From assembly GCF_914767665.1 (NCBI RefSeq), contig NC_059505.1:36143506-36207505 (forward strand): DNA of 64,000 nucleotides, in the 5' to 3' direction. Source of the DNA: Harmonia axyridis (taxonomy: Eukaryota > Arthropoda > Insecta > Coleoptera > Coccinellidae). Under the pieces are notes generated by a model. That model was not told the origin of the DNA, did no database searches, and was given only the letters and a program-made list of their open reading frames with translations. Below, piece after piece: positions 22,569 through 35,958 of this stretch. Both the position numbers and the translations under genes were made by a program. How positions within the stretch are numbered: position 1 is the stretch's first letter; each line of letters starts with the position of its first letter.

Positions 22569-23110
22569 AAATTTTTTAGACATCTATTTCCAGCTTGGTA
22601 GCAAGCTTCACGATAAAATCTATTTTTTTACTACCAGTGGCGTCCATACTAGTACGTGACATGTACGTCTTTGAGGAAAACATTGTTACGCCATAGCTTT
22701 TCTTGTAAATAAATAACAATTTCGAATTCCTGATTGAATTTTTAAGAGAATTAATTTGTTTCATTTTTCCTCAAATTCCGCCTATCATTAGAGGCATATT
22801 ATATTGGAATACTAAATATTCGATGGGAGGCTTGAAAAGTCAAACAATTCAGCAACGGATATAAAAAACTCATACGTCAAATCAATTGATGTATCTATTA
22901 AGATATTTTCATTATTGTTATTAATATTATGAGTGTTTTTCCATCCTAACCAATGGTTTTCAGCTTTAGGAATGAAGAATACACAGATATTCTTTCCTTG
23001 TTCAATTACAAAATCAGATAATAAACTAGTTTTTGGTGGCTTCAGTTTTTGAACCAGTTTAATTCGTAAGGGTGTATATGTTTTTCTTAAGTTTCTCTTA
23101 ATATTCACAA
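22569..23110 (-). other. Unrecognised open frames, possible gene or element remnant
   Basis: Two minus-strand frames follow one another: 23108-22812 (KRNLRKTYTPLRIKLVQKL, then IEQGKNICVFFIPKAENHW) and 22764-22576. Composition looks protein-like (mixed charged and hydrophobic, low Asn/Ile bias at the start), but I recognise no family. There is a stop between them, and I cannot frame either with good splice sites. A decayed transposon gene is as likely as a host exon. Confidence 0.25.
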
Positions 23111-24583
23111 GTGAGTAAACGTTTTTGAAGCGTGTATCTTTTCATGATTAAATGGTATAACCTATTGCATATAAATTACATAAAGACTGTCAAACAGTGT
23201 TTTCAATATAACAATTTATAACCTTACACATATAAAGAAACTCTAGTATCTATGAATCACTTTTGAGATACGGAATAATTTTTTTATTTTCCTTTAACCT
23301 CGTATTATTCGGTTTCCTCTATAGTAAGTGATCTTGGAACTAAGTCTCGATAGTAATTTAAGAATGAACCACAAATGTAATTAAGTTTAAAGCTGGTGTT
23401 GCAAAATGGCGGAGGGGCTGGTGAAGAAAACTACTTGGGATTGCCAAAGAATCATTTGATGGACCATTTCGTTAATTCAGTTATTGATCGACTGGTTAAC
23501 AGCCTTGTCATTATGTTATTTCAACACAGTTAGTCACAGTTATTGTGATTCATGTTATTTAATGTGCTATCATTACCTATTGCAAAATATGTGATTGGAG
23601 GAGATTTGCATTTTTAATTTTTTCATATATTTTTTCAAAAATTATGATTTAATTCAGAAATTCTTAACTCTGAAACTATTGGGCCTAAAACTTGATGAAA
23701 AATATTGTTTGAAGTATAATCGTCGTAACACACTTTTTGTAGTCAGTTTGATTTCTTGATTTTACTAAGACATCAAATTTAGAGTTCATAATTCGTATTT
23801 CCAAGATATGAAGAATGATCTATATTATATATACAAGAAGCTAACTATACATCTCTCAACACAATAAACCGCTTTTAAAAACTCTCTCTCTCTCGAAGGT
23901 GGATTTGAACTGAAAACCGTCGCAAAAGTTTTCAATAATTAAATGATTTTTTTTACATTTTTTTTTTTTTTTTTTTACTATCTTCGAATATCCTCACTTC
24001 TAAGTGGAGTCGAATGTAAGATTAGTAATTCGAATATTAATAACCTCGACAACGTTCAAGAAAAAATTCAACCTTCTGCAGTTACTTTTACGTTGTGAGG
24101 ATCTCTGTGAAAACTGAATGAAAAAAATCAGTGTATTTGACACTGTATCAAACTTTATTCGTTGCTATACGCATGAAATTCGGTTTATAAATCATTTGAT
24201 TAACTACTCTGTTTATAAATTAATTATCCATGAATTTTTGAGGCTGAACAACTGGAAAAATACCTTACCAAATCATTAAAACGATATTTGAGTCTTTATG
24301 ATATTTAGCCTTTATGAAATTTGGAAATGAATTTCTATGATGTTGTGGAAAATAAAATTTTGACTAGGGCCTGCATGTAACATAACCTAACTCGCCCGAG
24401 TACTGTGCATCTTTAAGATATCACAGAGATCTGGGGTATTTGCATTCACCATTTATTAACGTTAAAGATGTGTGATTTTTCAGCAGCGCACTAACCAAAG
24501 TTGTGTAATTTTCAACATCAGTCTTCCTCTCTTATGGTTAGAAGTGTATTCTATTAATGATAAATGCTTCTCTTGCAATCAAG
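23111..24583. other. Intergenic; dispersed repeat and homopolymers
   Basis: Contains one inverted relative of the 18.3-19.9 kb repeat at about 23395-23520, a CT microsatellite at 23881-23896 and a T-run near 23957-23977. No gene recognised. Confidence 0.4.
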
Positions 24584-24687
24584 AAAAGTGAACACTGAAT
24601 AAACCCGTAGAAGAACAAAATCTGCATTCATATTAAAAAGTGAAAACTGAATAAACCCGTAGAAGAACAAAATCTGCATTCATATTA
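24584..24687. repeat. Near-exact 52-bp tandem duplication
   Basis: AAAAGTGAACACTGAATAAA with its continuation to 24635 is repeated from 24636 with a single clear substitution (GAACACTG versus GAAAACTG). The high identity indicates a recent event. Confidence 0.95.
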
Positions 24688-25940
24688 AAAATATTCTATA
24701 TTACTTCGATTGCACTGTTGTAGTACTAATTGAACTATTCTCGAAGTCCAAACTTAACATCACCTTTCTGTTAATAGTTCAAAAAACGTGTTAACTGACT
24801 CCCCCTTCACCTCAAAATGAAATTTCGTGATTAATATTTGATAATAAATCACCAGAACAAGTGTACAATAATAATAATTTGGTTGCAAAATGGCGAAGGT
24901 GTCGGGGGAGAAAACTGCTTGAGATTACAAAAACTTTGTTTGATGAGCCATTTAGTTCATCCTCACCAAATGTAATTCAGTTTTTAGATGGACTAGTAGC
25001 TATGGAGCCTTGCCAATTTCCAATTCAAACATAAAAAACCATTCAACTCTCAATTTTTTTCACTTTCATGAATTTGATAACAAGGTGAAATAAAAATGTA
25101 AAATATATAGGAGAATAATTTTATTTGATTGAAGATTCCACGTACAATGTCTCCAAAAATTTTCATCTACTCTCGTCAGATCTTCATCGTATCTAACCCA
25201 AATTGTATAGAGAATGAAAGCTTTTATCAACAATACGTTCATTTTGATGAAATAAAGACCCATTCTGATTTCTTCTCTTGAAATACTAGCATTCTTAACA
25301 ACCATGCTTTCAAAACGAATTTCAAACACCCATCCTTCACAAATAGGTATAAGTCAAAGTACGAAGCTATAAATACGCAAAATTCTCAGAAAGGGTTACT
25401 TTCCGTGCAATGAATGAACTAAAACTTGCATCAAACGAAGACCACAGAAGATAAAAAGACCAAATCCTGCAACATCCGCCTACTACCGTTTTGACAGACG
25501 GTTACTTGTACGCAATGCTAATCGTTAACAAGCCATCAAAAGTTTATGAATGAAAACGCATCGTCCTTCCACAAATATACCTATTGAAGGCGTACCACAT
25601 GCGATTTCATGCATAAGCACCCTTAAATTCAATATATCCGGTGGAGAAAACGGACACTTAACGTCTAAAACAATATTGGTGGTCTTAGAACCCAACCCAC
25701 AAACGAGAGGCTGGAGTTTGAGCACAGAAATAAATAAATAAGCCGGCTACGTCTTTACGGTTTAGATCGACATCAACAAGTCGTGAAAAATTAGAAAAAT
25801 CGTAGAGTTGAGCATTATTGTTGTTGGTTATGACGGGGTGTCACTTTTCGAAAGCTTCTACATGGAGTTAAGTATTCTACGAAAAGGGATATTTGTATTA
25901 AGTTGTAAGAATGCTTCAGGCTATACTATACGGGTTTTTG
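24688..25940. other. Intergenic with weak open frames
   Basis: Includes another inverted relative of the 18-19 kb repeat near 24885-25020. Open frames at 25066-25329 (minus) and 25525-25741 (both strands) have no recognised product. Confidence 0.35.
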
Positions 25941-25949
25941 GGGGTCTAA

Positions 25950-26490
25950 AAGGGTTTGATTGCAGCAGGCTTAGGTGCTAGAACGTCGGTCTTAGAGCCC
26001 TAGCTGTCCTACCTCTCTTGCCATCACGGCATCTTCTATGGCGCGGCCAACTTAGAGCCGCATCGACGAACACTCGCACTACACCACAACATCACGTTTC
26101 GAAGGCCCCATCCGCCTCTTTTCGTCCATGCTGATCCAAAATGCAATCAAACTGCGATGACCCCTCAAAACAGCAACCCTGCGAACTGCCCGACTGACGC
26201 GCCACCTACTGTCATAGCACACTAGACGATCGATTCGGTTGGCGGAAGGTGCGGCGGTTTGTATCGGTCAGACGCGCATCTCTGTGTCGATGACGCATGC
26301 GTGGCCGGTCTCCGCCTTCTTACGCGACCAGCTACAGATTTCTGTGGGTGATGTTGCCGTTTCTATCGTTTTTTAGAGGGATCTACATCTTTTTTCTTCT
26401 GTGGTTCAGAGCTATTTCATTTCGTCATGATGTTGAAGAATGCGGCCATAAATTAAATTCTGTCCGTCCGTTAACAGTGTAAACTCTCAA
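25950..26490. promoter_or_regulatory. CpG-rich island, promoter or unassigned exon candidate
   Basis: A sharp rise in GC and CpG content over about 500 bp in an AT-rich setting. It contains the palindrome GACGCATGCGTGG, similar to NRF-1/ewg-type sites, and repeated CGATCGATT-like words. No coding frame with splice support was found on either strand. It could be a promoter, possibly an alternative upstream one for the Drep2-like gene, or a constrained enhancer. Confidence 0.35.
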
Positions 26491-27170
26491 ACGCAGGGCC
26501 AGCGCGAGTTATTTTGGCGCCTCTGCTGAAAATGCATCAATAAAAACATGACCTTTCTCATAAAGATCGGTTTTCAAATAATTCCAAAACCAAGGTGTTT
26601 TTCGTCTTTCTAAAATACATAATGATTTTATCCCTCTTTCAATGGGGGCAATTCTGTTTATATTGGTTGGGCAGCCATGTGTTATTTATGATACAAACGG
26701 CTTAGTAAAGGCAGTTTTGAGATTTTTATTGCAGTTAATGTTGACAAACGCAGCAGAGCGGATACCTTGCGATGTTTTTAAGAATCAAGGATGAAATATT
26801 GGAAGACAGCCAGCTAACTGGACATTGTTGATGAGGTTATCTGAACCAGAAAAAAAATCAATATTCAATAATTCAATGATCTGTCCGCATTGAGGTTTTG
26901 CAAGTGACTATAAAATAAGAATTTAGTGATTGATGAGAAATTCCATATTGATCGCGTCATTTAAACTGTTGTTGTTTTGAACGAACAAATATATCTATAT
27001 AATTTTGAGTAACATACGTAAACAATGGAAATCAACCTAGTAAGAAATTATAAGAAATGTGATACAGTAAGGCTTCAATCGAAGCATTGACCTCACATAG
27101 AAGCCACTATCGTGGTTAAGGGAGAAGAAGAAGAAGAAGATTGGGCTCACATATCATAGAATTTAAGATG
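26491..27170. other. Intergenic, nothing recognised
   Basis: AT-rich, with a short GAA-repeat run (27121-27141). No coding or element signature was seen. Confidence 0.4.
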
Positions 27171-27179
27171 GTATTGTAG

Positions 27180-27690
27180 TGCTAAAAGAAAACTTATTGA
27201 AATTGGTAAAAATAACAAGGTCTTTTAAGTCTGTTTTCCCGGACACTCGGGATCTAAAAGAAATGAAGAGGCCACGCACTTGCCAGAAAACGATAACAAG
27301 CTGCTTTTATCAGACCAGAACCTTTCGTGGTATAGGTAGATGTACCTACAGGGAAGAGTTTCAAGAGAAAGAAAAACACTCTGGCGGAATCTGCGAGATC
27401 TAAGAAGTATCTGGATCTTTGCAAGAATATGCTACACCTCCTCACTGGTTTCCTTACAGGGCATTACCGCCACAGAGGAAGCAGCTAATGAGTATGGGTC
27501 TAGCAGAAAAAGACGCGTGCAGATTCTATGGAGAGGAGGAAGAAACTCCGAATCATCTGGTGACGAATTGCCTTACCATCGCTAGCCAACGCAAAAAATA
27601 TAATGCTTCGGACAAGAGACTTGTAGAAGTGAGGAAGTAACGTCCTTCAGGGCATTCCAGATATTAAAAAACTTTAGAACGCACAGAGCG
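27180..27690 (+). mobile_element. Non-LTR retrotransposon 3' tail (decayed)
   Basis: Frame-shifted pieces of the C-terminal tail of a LINE polyprotein: RSIWIFARICYTSSLVSLQG in one frame, then MGLAEKDACRFYGEEEETPN and HLVTNCLTIASQRKKY in another. This is the zinc-knuckle-like end that follows RNase H in such elements. The same sequence occurs in the minus orientation at 36218-36620 and in part at 17515-17590. Confidence 0.7.
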
Positions 27691-29053
27691 AGCTGTAGAC
27701 TACGACGGCCAATTTTGTCAAAAGGTTCGAACTTCAAAAATGAAATGTGACTTTTAAATACCTACTACAATTGATAATATTCAGATCTCTGTATGACATA
27801 CATGCTTTGAGGACCATTCACCTTTGTTCTGCACTAAATCTTATCTTTTTGTCACTCCTCTAATATCTTCAATCTACTGCTATTCAAGATAATCTATAAC
27901 TTTTCCCCGGATCTACTGTAATCAGGAAAAGCAATCTGGCAACACTGTTAAACTCCACACGATGACTGCTAAGAGCTATAGTTCGGTTTTTGGGGCACAT
28001 GATGCGTGCGACAATCTGTCGAGGAGATTTCATTCTTCTTATATCAAAACGCCCATGTCGTTGATAAGTCTTAACACACAGTTATCTCTGGGATGTCTCT
28101 ACCTTTAAGCACTTTACCTTTGAAGGCAACAAAAAAGAAATCTCAAATTATTAAAGATATAACATCAATTGGGTATTTCCCAAGGATCTGTATCAGGACC
28201 ATTTCTTTTCATTGCACTTACAAAATCAAAAAGATCCCATAATTCTATTTTTTTTTATTTCTATGTTTCCCAAAGATTATAGCAATAACAAACATGATAA
28301 ACATATTTATTTAAGATTGATCCTCGTTTCTCACATCTGAATTTTAGGATTTTCAAGTGATCATTCAAATCTTCTTAGATAACTTTAAATACCTATTTCA
28401 TATCATATCACTCCTATATATCTTGTTTAATGACCTGGTAATTCAGATATGGAAACTTTGCAGTTATTTACGGATTACAGTTATTAAACAACCATACTTC
28501 ATAAATGAAATTTGAACTGAAAAAAAGATCGAATCTTATGAGGATATTTCATTATCTTTTTAATGTAGAAGCTCATTTATTGGAATAAGATATCACAAAA
28601 GTACTATTATCAAACGAAAACTGTAGAATTTTCATCAAGATTTTTTTAGTCTACCGGCTTTTGTCAACAAAAAATTCAGTAAGTGTCGTAAAGAAGAAGA
28701 ATTTAGTTACAAGTTGAAATGTAGGCCAATGTCACTTACAAAATATCAACATTGTTATGTCAACATTGTCAACTCAACTCAATAATAAACCTAGTCAACA
28801 TGGATTTACAATCAAACAAATTAAACATGAGTTCCTAATAATTCTTTTGGTCATTTACTTAACAAACCAATTCATGAATACAAGTGTAAATAGATCGATT
28901 ATTCAGTACAGAAATAACTGTTATGTAAAAATTAAATGAATAATACGAAACCCTCATGTGGCTCTGTGGCGGCCCCCAAAATATTCCACCTTTCAAAAGT
29001 AAATATTCCGGTTTATCTATCTTCCTCAAATATTTACTTATCGAATATTTCAG
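27691..29053. other. Upstream region and probable 5' intron of Hsepi
   Basis: No gene recognised. The acceptor AATATTTCAG at 29044-29053, just before the Hsepi coding start, implies that a non-coding 5' exon of Hsepi lies somewhere in or beyond this interval. I could not place it. Confidence 0.35.
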
Positions 29054-29074
29054 GAACCTCCATTGTTCTTCATC

Positions 29075-30920
29075 ATGATGAGGTTCAACATAAAAGTAGC
29101 TCTGCTTTTGGTTACAGTATTGGGTTTTTTTACTATATTTGCTACATGGTCCCTATGTGGAGACAGGCATTTCAAGGAATGGAATAATTTGGATAAATCT
29201 AGAGAGATTGTAGGCTCTGAAGAAATAGACTGTTTTATTAACAACGATTATGTGATTGGCTGTAGAAAGGAAGGAGACGAAGTTTTCTTGCCATTTTCCT
29301 TTTTGAAGAAGTATTATGAAGTTTATGGTAAAATTGTTAATCTAGATGGTGTCGAAAGGTTTGAGTGGTCTCATAATAGTTACAATAAGATCTATTATCC
29401 CAAAGGAAAGTATGACCCAAGAGGTGTTTTCATGTATTTTGAAAATTACAATGTGGAAATGAGAGAAAGAGTCAAATATGTCAGTGCAATGGAAGGAGTA
29501 CCAATTTCTACTCAGTGGGGCAGTCATGGTTATTTCTATGCAACTCAGATAGCACAATTTGGGTTGTCTCACTATAGTAAGAATCTAACTGATCCAGAAC
29601 CAAGAAGAAAAATTGTTGAAGATTCAATTAAAAATTTGGCTAAATGGACTGTACCTACTGAATCTTTTCTAGAAAGAACATTTGAAAACAATATCAGTAG
29701 TAATATTTTGAGATTTCGTACAGGAGATCACATTTCAGATATGATTTATTTGAAAATGGATCATGTGCTTGATTTTGTGATCAGTGTTGATCTGTTGCTG
29801 GGAGGCAATAGTACTTTAACTGTTGTAATGCAAAATAGAGAAAAAGGAGATGTTTATAATCTGCATTATATGGGAACAGATGTCCCGATAACAGCACAGG
29901 TAAATATAGCTACATGTGTTTTTATATGTCAACATACAGTCTATTTTGAAGATATTATATTGATTATATTAGAGTTTTGCTTTACTTAGTATTTTTATAA
30001 TTTTCTTTAGGATAACAATATATACCATGGGATAGGAAGTACTCAAGAATGGAGAAAAATAGTAAGAGATCTAATTGTTGATTTAGACAAGGGCCTAAGT
30101 TTATTGAGAGAGAAAACAAAACATAAAAGAATTCCTAGATCAAAATTGAAAATAACTGCCATTTTACTATTTGGTTTTGGGTCCATTGCCAACTTGACCC
30201 TTTCGACTTCAGAACATATAACAAATTTTTATAACGCTGCTGAATGGTTTGTTAAATATCAAGATGCTAGTGGTGGATGGCCAATTCCTGTACGGAGACA
30301 TCTTGCTAGTGGTTTTTCAGATTTGGAGCCAGGTAAATATTTTTTTTGTAGTTTGCAGCAGTGTTTGAATTGTTTATTTTTCAGGTTGGTACTCAGCTAT
30401 GGGTCAAGGACATGCTCTGTCTGTCTTGTCAAGAGCCTACTACCACTCTGGAGAAGTCAAATATTTGATTGCAGCCATTGCAGGTTTGAAACCCTATTCA
30501 ATTCCTAGTACAAAGGGCGGAGTCTTAACTTCCTTCCTAAATAAGTATTCCTGGTATGAGGAATATCCCACAAATCCACCGTCTTTCGTTTTGAACGGAT
30601 TCATTTATTCCCTCTTAGGGCTGTACGATCTTATGAAAATTGCTCCTCAAGGCCAAGCTGACTTAGCTAAGGAACTTTTTGATGACGGTATTGTTTCTTT
30701 AAAAAGTATGATAATGTTATTCGACATGGGTAGCGTTACTTCATACGATTTGAGACATTTTACTTTAGGGATAGCGCCGAATCTTGCAAGATGGGACTAC
30801 CATGCTACCCATATCAATCAATTGTTGTTGTTAGGAAAGTTGTTGAATGAATCCATTTTTACGGTTACCGCGGAAAGATGGATAGGGTATATGAATGGTA
30901 AAAGAGCGCCACATAATTGA
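29075..30920 (+). CDS. Hsepi: Heparan sulfate D-glucuronyl C5-epimerase
   Basis: Golgi type II membrane enzyme that converts D-glucuronic to L-iduronic acid during heparan sulfate synthesis. Coding exons: 29075-29899, 30011-30332, 30385-30920 (donors CAG|GTAAAT and CCAG|GTAAAT; acceptors TTTCTTTAG and TTTTTCAG), 560 aa; the human enzyme has 617. Residues 1-28 are a short cytoplasmic tail plus signal anchor (FNIKVALLLVTVLGFFTIF). The catalytic region includes GVPISTQWGSHGYFYATQIA, RFRTGDHISDMIYL and GWYSAMGQGHALSVLSRAY. The C terminus has YDLRHFTLGIAPNLARWDYH and ends KRAPHN. Tyr503 and Tyr521 align with human Tyr560 and Tyr578, which are known to matter for catalysis. The start is the first ATG after an in-frame acceptor; a second ATG follows directly. 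No lesion was seen, so the gene should be functional. Confidence 0.95.
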
Positions 30921-33900
30921 CTCAATTGAGCAAGTTGGTACACTTAATGAACTCTTCCTCTTCAGCCTGATGAAAAGTCTTATGATTGGTGTTGGTTTGT
31001 GACAGACTACCCAATTTTGTGAGATCCCAATTCAATTATGTATTCTTGCCGATAAACATTTCTTGATAATTTATTTTGACTGTAGGTGGAATACTGAAGG
31101 TACTACTAAAGAAGAACGATCTATATGCTAGTATTTCGAGAGAGGATATTCACGGGAAAAAAGCTTTAGTTTACATGGCAACTAAGGGGTAATATTTTTA
31201 CCGAACATGAAACGGTTAACCATGAAATTGGGAGTCTGTTATTTTCTTCTGTGATAAAACAATGTATTGTATTTGATGGAATCTTGTTGGTGGAACTTCA
31301 TCATATCTTAATTTTTACTTCCTTATTTATTGAACTTCCATGATGAATTTCAGATGTTTCAATTTGTTTTTAATATTGTTGAGATATAGAACTGTTGAAA
31401 TTGTTGAGTATTGAATGAACTATAGAGTCGGATGAGTTTTTTGATAGCATGTTTCAATCTGAATCCATAAAGTATATACTTTTTTTTAATTATTCCAATT
31501 ATTTTCCACTTGAAGGTTGTGACAATATGGCAACTACAAAATATTCAAATTATTAATTTATCTCGGGTATTTTTCTTATTTAAATTTATATTTGTGGACT
31601 CAGGATAGAAACCTTAAAGTGACTTTATCAAAATTATTACATAATGGGTCATCCAACAAAATTTCTATATGAATTCGTAGTGTCTAACAATATTAATATA
31701 AGTGAGGATAATCAGATAAAAAAGTAACTTCTCTTGAAAATAAATAATTCATTTCAAGAATTTTTGCATATAATTTTCATTATTATAGTTTACAGCTTCT
31801 ATAATTTTCATTGGGTGAGCCATTATATTAATCACTGATGAGTCACAATAGTTTGTTTCATAACATGTTTATGAAGATAAAAGTATTATTTTCATTTTGC
31901 GCTACTTAACATATATTTTATTTACTAACCATTAACCTTTTTACAATAGAATTGCAGACATTATATTTTTACAATACTAAATATGTATTTAGTTTTGAGT
32001 TAGAGCATTGTTTCTTTCATCGAAAAATATCACTATGTACTCTAATAAAACTATTTTTCGCGAAAATACAGATTTCGATAAAAATCATTCCACTAGCTCA
32101 TGAATAGAAGGACCAATGCTTTGAATTATTATTTGGTGGTTTGAACAATTAACCGAATTCTATACTGTTGATCATACATGTTCAGCAGAAAGTCATCTAA
32201 TTTCTTGCCTAATCTTAGAAGTCAATTATAGAATAAACATTATAATTTGATTCTATTTCAAGTGATTGTATATTTGTAAAGAGCTATTTAACCATAGAAT
32301 TCATGTACAGGGTTGCCCAAATCTCATATGTCTGTATAATAAAAAGAAAAATTTAGAAACATTTCACAGGGTTGTATAACCATGAAATATTCAATTTAAT
32401 GATACATTTGGATATTTCCAAATCAGAAAATCGATCTATTCTTTGATTTGTAGTAGTTATTTCATCATGTGAAGTCGAAAAACAAATTTGATTTGATTCT
32501 AAACAGAATTTCAATTTTCTGGTTTGGATGTGAATGTGGTAGAACTTTCAATCATGTATATTAACCAAAGCTTATTTGTTGAATGATTATTTTCCCCTTG
32601 ATATTCATTCATTTCTATCACATACTATTCTCTTAACAAATGAGTATTGCCTAACATGATTGTTATATAGGAGGTGGCTGACACAATCTAGATTTCTTAT
32701 TTTGTTTTATTACTACTACTAATTTCATCTCATTTTGCCACTAGACCTTTGTTTTTTAGTAGGTATATTATATCAATTGAGGTATGAGTATTTTGAGCCT
32801 GAAAAAGACAGGATGAAATTCTATTGTATATATTTCTCAAAAACATGTTAACAAATTGCAGTATTTGGTTTGAAAAAATTTCAAATAAAAAATGATTACA
32901 GTCTCTTTGAGCCAATTTCAACGTAATATGATGATTATTGACTTAAAAAAAGATACTGTGTATTCATCAATTTATTTTGTCTAATATCGCACAGATTTTG
33001 ACAATAGTTTTCCAAATGTTCAGTCTGAATTACATGTTGATAGTTTTTGTTTCTCAAATTGTTATTTATGATGTTTTTCAACTCGTACATTCCATTGACC
33101 TTTATTTAATTTGTTTTTTAGTTCCTAAATTTTTTTCAATCAGAATTTTTATGATAGTAGTGTTGGGATTTGTTACTGCTGAAATATTTAATTGTTACTG
33201 ATACTTAATCTGTCTTCGAAAACTTATTTACTTTCTCTAGGAACTGCATATTTGATGAAGATAACTGACTGAGACAATAAATTAGCAAAAATATATTACC
33301 TATGCATAAAATACTGGCATTTTTATTATTCAACCCCTATTACACTTTAACTTCAATCCTCTCTGAAAATGGCCGAAAATATTCAAAATACATCCCCTTA
33401 TGAGAGCTATATAGCTGAATATTGTTTATTGACTCATTGTTTCGGTGGACTATATAAGCACACGTATTTCAAGTTTAATCTAGCAAGAACGACACAAAAT
33501 ATCGTAGGAATATTCATTCCACTATTTTGTAAGTGGTTTCAGTTCGATCCGGTGGATATTTTTCAAATAATTAAATTCAATTAATTCAAAAATATTGAAA
33601 AAACAAATTTTCATATGGGTTAAACTGGAACCATCGAACGGGTTTGGTACATTAATCACAATTTGAAGTCTAGCGCATTCCGTTCGAGGGTGATCGTGTA
33701 CACAGCGGACGGACAGAAACTATGTTGACCTCTTATTCTTCCTCAGTGAGTCGAACCCATGTATTTGAAACCACTCTCACCTTAAAAATACAGACCTTAG
33801 AACATGTGCGCAGAAACTCAAAAATTCCTCTGTGATCGTTTAAAGCTCGTCGTCTGACAACTTCAAAATTGATGGCAATGAAGATGTCAAAATTTCAAGT

Positions 33901-33933
33901 AAAACATTCGAGTTAAATGGGGATATATCTTAA
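30921..33933. other. Hsepi 3' UTR and intergenic DNA
   Basis: AT-rich throughout; no polyadenylation site could be fixed. Small open frames (32977-33201, 33369-33584 plus; 32730-32921 minus) are low-complexity or hydrophobic and unsupported. The segment 33660-33930, just upstream of the next ATG, is more complex and probably contains the 5' UTR and promoter of the Cys-rich gene. Confidence 0.4.
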
Positions 33934-35958
33934 ATGGAAGATGAAGTCCAACTACAGAGTTTGGCAAAAAGACTCATAAACATTTACAATGCATGCAAAT
34001 GGTCCAAAACAAAACTTCACCTACGCAAGAAAAAACGCACATACCGAAATACAGAGGACCGCGAAAATTACGAAGAATTCACAGAAGTCGAAACCGAAGG
34101 CTCTGCAAGAACTGTCTTCGTCTACAGCAGAGGAAATCGGAGGAAAATTGAGGAATCATCAGATATTTCTGATGAAGAATCAGCAGCACTGAGAAAATAT
34201 CTAGAAGACAAATTGAAACGAAACAACATACTTCTTGAAGAGTACTGGAACGACCAGTCGGTCAACGTGTGCACTTGCAAAAAGTGCTGTTGCGATACTG
34301 AAGGACAGCCATGCCCTAGATACGAAATTGTGGATAAAAAGCAGAAGGGTGCCGACATTAAGAAGAATTCTAAAATTGTAATATGCGTTAATCCGACCGA
34401 TAAACAACAGGAAGAACAGAAGAACAGTCCGAAAAGTTGCTGCTGTTCCACTCAACAAAATTATGTACCAAGCCCGCCAGTTAAAAAGAAATCGATCATG
34501 AAGGCGTCCAAGCCACCGAATCGAGATGGCTTATGTCAGTGCTGTCCTGCCGCCGAACCTGAGACCTACGCACCTCCAGAATGTCCTCGAATCTGTGGTT
34601 CCGAACCTTTTTGTCCTTACTACGCACCTCCACTGCCTCCTCCTAAACCGCAGAATACGACCAAAGCAGCAACTTGCCAGTGTTGTCCGCCTCCACCAAG
34701 GTGCTGCTGCTCGTATCCACCAACTCCTCCTCCTCCCATTGCCACGTCTTGTTGCCAGTGCTCCCCTCCTACACCTTCTGAAAATTTATGTTGTGATTGT
34801 TCACCACCGAGCTCTGCTGGGTGTTGTGAGTGTGAACCACCTCCGCCGGTAAACACGGGTTGTTGCCAGTGTGAACCTCCCCCACCAGCTGCTACCTTAG
34901 GTTGTCAGTGCTGCCCCCCTCCTCCTTGTTGTTACTGCGACGAAGAAATTGATTTTCCGCCAGAAGAAAATTTCTGTTGCTGCCAGACCCAAGGCGCCAA
35001 CGGCCAGACCATCATACACGCTGATAAGATTATAATACCCACTTGCTATTTCAACGAAGGGGAACAGGGCACGGAGTCTGGTAATCTTTCCTGCGCGATC
35101 AGCGAAGAAGTTAAGAACGAACTGTTGGACGACTGTTCTAATGAAGGAACGGATGATAAACAGATTAACACAAGCTGTATTATAATCCGAAGTTGTACTT
35201 CTTCGTACAGACGGGCTAATGCACCTCCGCCTGAACCTGAAGCGTTTGTACCCTGTACGTGTCCTAAGAAGGATGTGCCTGAACCAAAGAAGAAATGTCC
35301 GGAACCAGCTCCGAAGCCGGCTGAACCGAAGCAGAAACCGCCTGAGCCGAAGCAGAAACCGCCTGAACCAAAGAAGAAATGTCCTGAACCCGCGCCGAAG
35401 CCGCCCGAACCAAAGAAGCCTGTCGCAACATCAAGTTCTTGTAAGAGGCCGCCGGTTTGCTGCAAGTGTCAACAGAAAATTTCGACTGAGCAGAAAACAC
35501 CGACACAACGACCCCAACAACCCCCACCACCTCAAAATCAACCACCACCACCTCCCCCGCAACAACAACAACCGCCTCCGCAGCAATACCAGCCCCCTCC
35601 GCAACAATACCAGCCCCCTCCGCAACAACACCAGCCCTCCCCGCATCACAATTCACCATATCCGGTTCCTGGGGCTCCCCACGCCATGGCACATCCATCG
35701 GCTTACAACAGTATCTACCCACACGGAGAGGAGAAGATGATAGCGAAACATTCGCCTCAACCCTTCAGCGATCATCTGCACCCGCCTTACGCAAGCAATT
35801 ACGTTGGTTCGCCTTACGCCGTAGGGATGGCGCCACCTAGAGTAACTGATCACACCGCCCCCTTGAGGAGCCAGAGTCAACCAGGTGACTTATGTCCTCA
35901 TTTGACGCCCAACGGTGAGGGCGATTCGAGGATTCCTGGTATTAATGAAAACACAGAG
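33934..35958 (+). CDS. Cys-rich gene exon 1 (Cys-Pro and Pro-Lys/Pro-Gln repeats)
   Basis: A single 2025-nt open exon ending GAG|GTGAGT; the open frame continues only two codons into the intron before a stop. The codon-level repeats (CCTCCGCAGCAATACCAG three times near 35575-35640; GAACCGAAGCAGAAACCG twice near 35320-35365) are slippage-prone, so length variation between individuals is likely. Confidence 0.85.

Noticed and set aside
23880..23920. Possible tRNA B-box (minus strand CAGTTCAAATCCACC)
   Set aside because: No A-box, cloverleaf or acceptor stem could be drawn upstream; it adjoins a CT microsatellite.
33369..33584. 71-codon plus ORF starting MAENIQNTSPYES
   Set aside because: It has an ATG and a plausible composition, but no homology I can recognise and no splice or promoter context; length is within chance for AT-rich DNA.
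34122..35880. Minus-strand Gly/Val-rich and other open frames of up to 152 codons
   Set aside because: They are antisense to the repetitive Cys/Pro-coding exon; Pro codons read backward give Gly/Trp. No independent signal.
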